Shown here piece by piece: positions 63,579 through 64,000 of a stretch of DNA of 64,000 nt (the stretch's first letter is position 1; each line of letters opens with the position of its first letter). Below the pieces are notes generated by a model that saw only the letters and a list, made by a program, of their open reading frames with translations, was not told the DNA's origin and ran no database searches. The DNA lies in assembly GCF_907165205.1 (NCBI RefSeq), contig NW_025408037.1:1-64000 (forward strand), written 5' to 3'. The translations under genes were made by a program, and so were the position numbers. Source of the DNA: Coccinella septempunctata. Taxonomy: Eukaryota > Arthropoda > Insecta > Coleoptera > Coccinellidae.

Positions 63579-64000
63579 GAAAACATCGTAGGAAGTAGTA
63601 TCTCACCTAACTCAACCCAAATCGACGATAAAAAGCATAGGTCACGCTTCATATAAGAAAGTCGTTCGGACTGAAAATTCCACATATAGTAAAATGTGAG
63701 GTTCGGAGACATAATTTTCTTTTTTTCAAAAATTTGGGAAGATATGAACGGAAAACTTCGTAGGAAGTAGTATCTCACCTAAGTCAACCCAAATCGACGA
63801 TAAAAAGCATAGGTCACGCTTCATATAAGAAAGTCGTTCGGACTCTGAAAATTCCACATATAGTAAAATGTGAGGTTCGGAGACATAATTTTCATTTTTT
63901 CAAAAATTAGGGAAGGTATGAACGGGAAACTTCGTAGGAAGTTGTATCTCACCTAATTACACCCAAATCGACGATAAAAACCATAGGTCACGCTTCATAT
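63579..64000 (+). repeat. G, A(gtca) and partial B at the right edge
   Basis: G 63579..63750, A(gtca) 63751..63924, and the first 76 bases of a B monomer. With D at 63405 this is the start of another D-G-A-B-E cassette cut by the window end. Confidence 0.88.

Larger units (their letters stand above)
1..64000 (+). repeat. Satellite DNA array, 174-bp monomer, fills the whole window
   Basis: Head-to-tail copies of one ~174 bp unit cover every base, with no spacer and no inverted copy. Walking the repeated GAAAACTTC/GGAAACTTC anchor gives 369 complete monomers to base 63924: 301 x 174, 31 x 175, 16 x 172, 20 x 160 and 1 x 173 bp, which add up exactly. Monomers differ from each other at a limited set of recurring positions. 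G+C is about 36% on the first monomer. Monomer length, uniform orientation and nested higher-order periodicity are typical of centromeric or pericentromeric satellites in eukaryotes (known for the class); the centromere assignment here is inference. I do not recognise the family. It does not look like human alpha satellite or the Arabidopsis 178-bp repeat as I know them. Strand is arbitrary. Confidence 0.98.

Noticed and set aside
1..64000. Possibility of a repetitive protein gene, because 174 = 3 x 58
   Set aside because: Frame is kept from unit to unit, but every frame of an ordinary monomer contains stops, so no long frame exists on either strand.
1..64000. CRISPR array or phage/bacterial repeat system
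   Set aside because: There is no alternation of short constant repeats with unique spacers. The whole 174-bp unit is repeated, and there are no cas-like genes.
1..64000. Naming the organism or satellite family
   Set aside because: I could not match the monomer from memory to a known satellite. Length and HOR structure alone do not separate plant from animal arrays.
1..64000. Retroelement or other insertion within the array
   Set aside because: The monomer walk leaves no unassigned base, and no LTR, target-site duplication or coding remnant is present.

Overview
The window is one uninterrupted tandem satellite DNA array. Every base from 1 to 64000 belongs to copies of a ~174 bp monomer, all in the same orientation. 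I counted 369 complete monomers (1..63924) plus a 76-base partial copy at the right edge. Length classes are 301 of 174 bp, 31 of 175 bp, 16 of 172 bp, 20 of 160 bp and one of 173 bp, and these sum exactly to 63924. I see no protein-coding gene, RNA gene, transposon, inverted monomer or unique sequence. A long, single-orientation, nucleosome-sized satellite with higher-order repeats (HORs) points to a eukaryotic centromeric or pericentromeric (or other heterochromatic) array. A plant is a reasonable guess, but I do not recognise the family and cannot name the organism. Base composition is about 36% G+C, counted on the first monomer.

I numbered monomers so that base 1 of the window is base 1 of a monomer. 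Diagnostic positions give these types. A: CTTCGTAGG with CTAACTCAACCC. B: GGAAACTTCG, AGTTGTATC and CTAATTACACCC. C: CTTCCTAGG with CTAAGTCAACCC. D: CTAATTACACT with AAAATCGACGAAA and an A7 tract. E: 160 bp, a 15-bp deletion. F: GGATGTTG. G: 172 bp, a CT deletion. 'gA' is an A monomer starting GGAAAC. 'A(gtca)' is an A-like monomer with CTAAGTCAACCC. Tails differ in a pyrimidine tract (CAT6C, CT7C or CTTAT5C), in AAAAATTAGGG, AAAAACTAGGG or AAAAATTTGGG, and in GAAGG or GAAGA.

The monomers form several HOR modules: a 7-mer (1218 bp, C-A-B-C-B-C-D), a 4-mer (697 bp, A-A-gA-D), a dimer (349 bp, F plus a 175-mer), E-bounded modules (852 to 1204 bp), and a recurrent 854-bp D-G-A-B-E cassette. The left half (1 to ~29.9 kb) is mainly 7-mers and B/C-rich stretches. 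The right half (~29.9 to 64 kb) is mainly 4-mer runs alternating with E-bounded blocks. These modules are copied in larger segmental duplications: a 3830-bp direct tandem duplication (12851..16680 and 16681..20510), an ~8.2 kb duplication at offset 17899, and others at offsets 19199/19373, 23677, 4304, 4148 and 3133. The pattern fits layered amplification by unequal exchange or conversion. Nothing here works as a gene set; the sequence shows a structural DNA array and its recent history.
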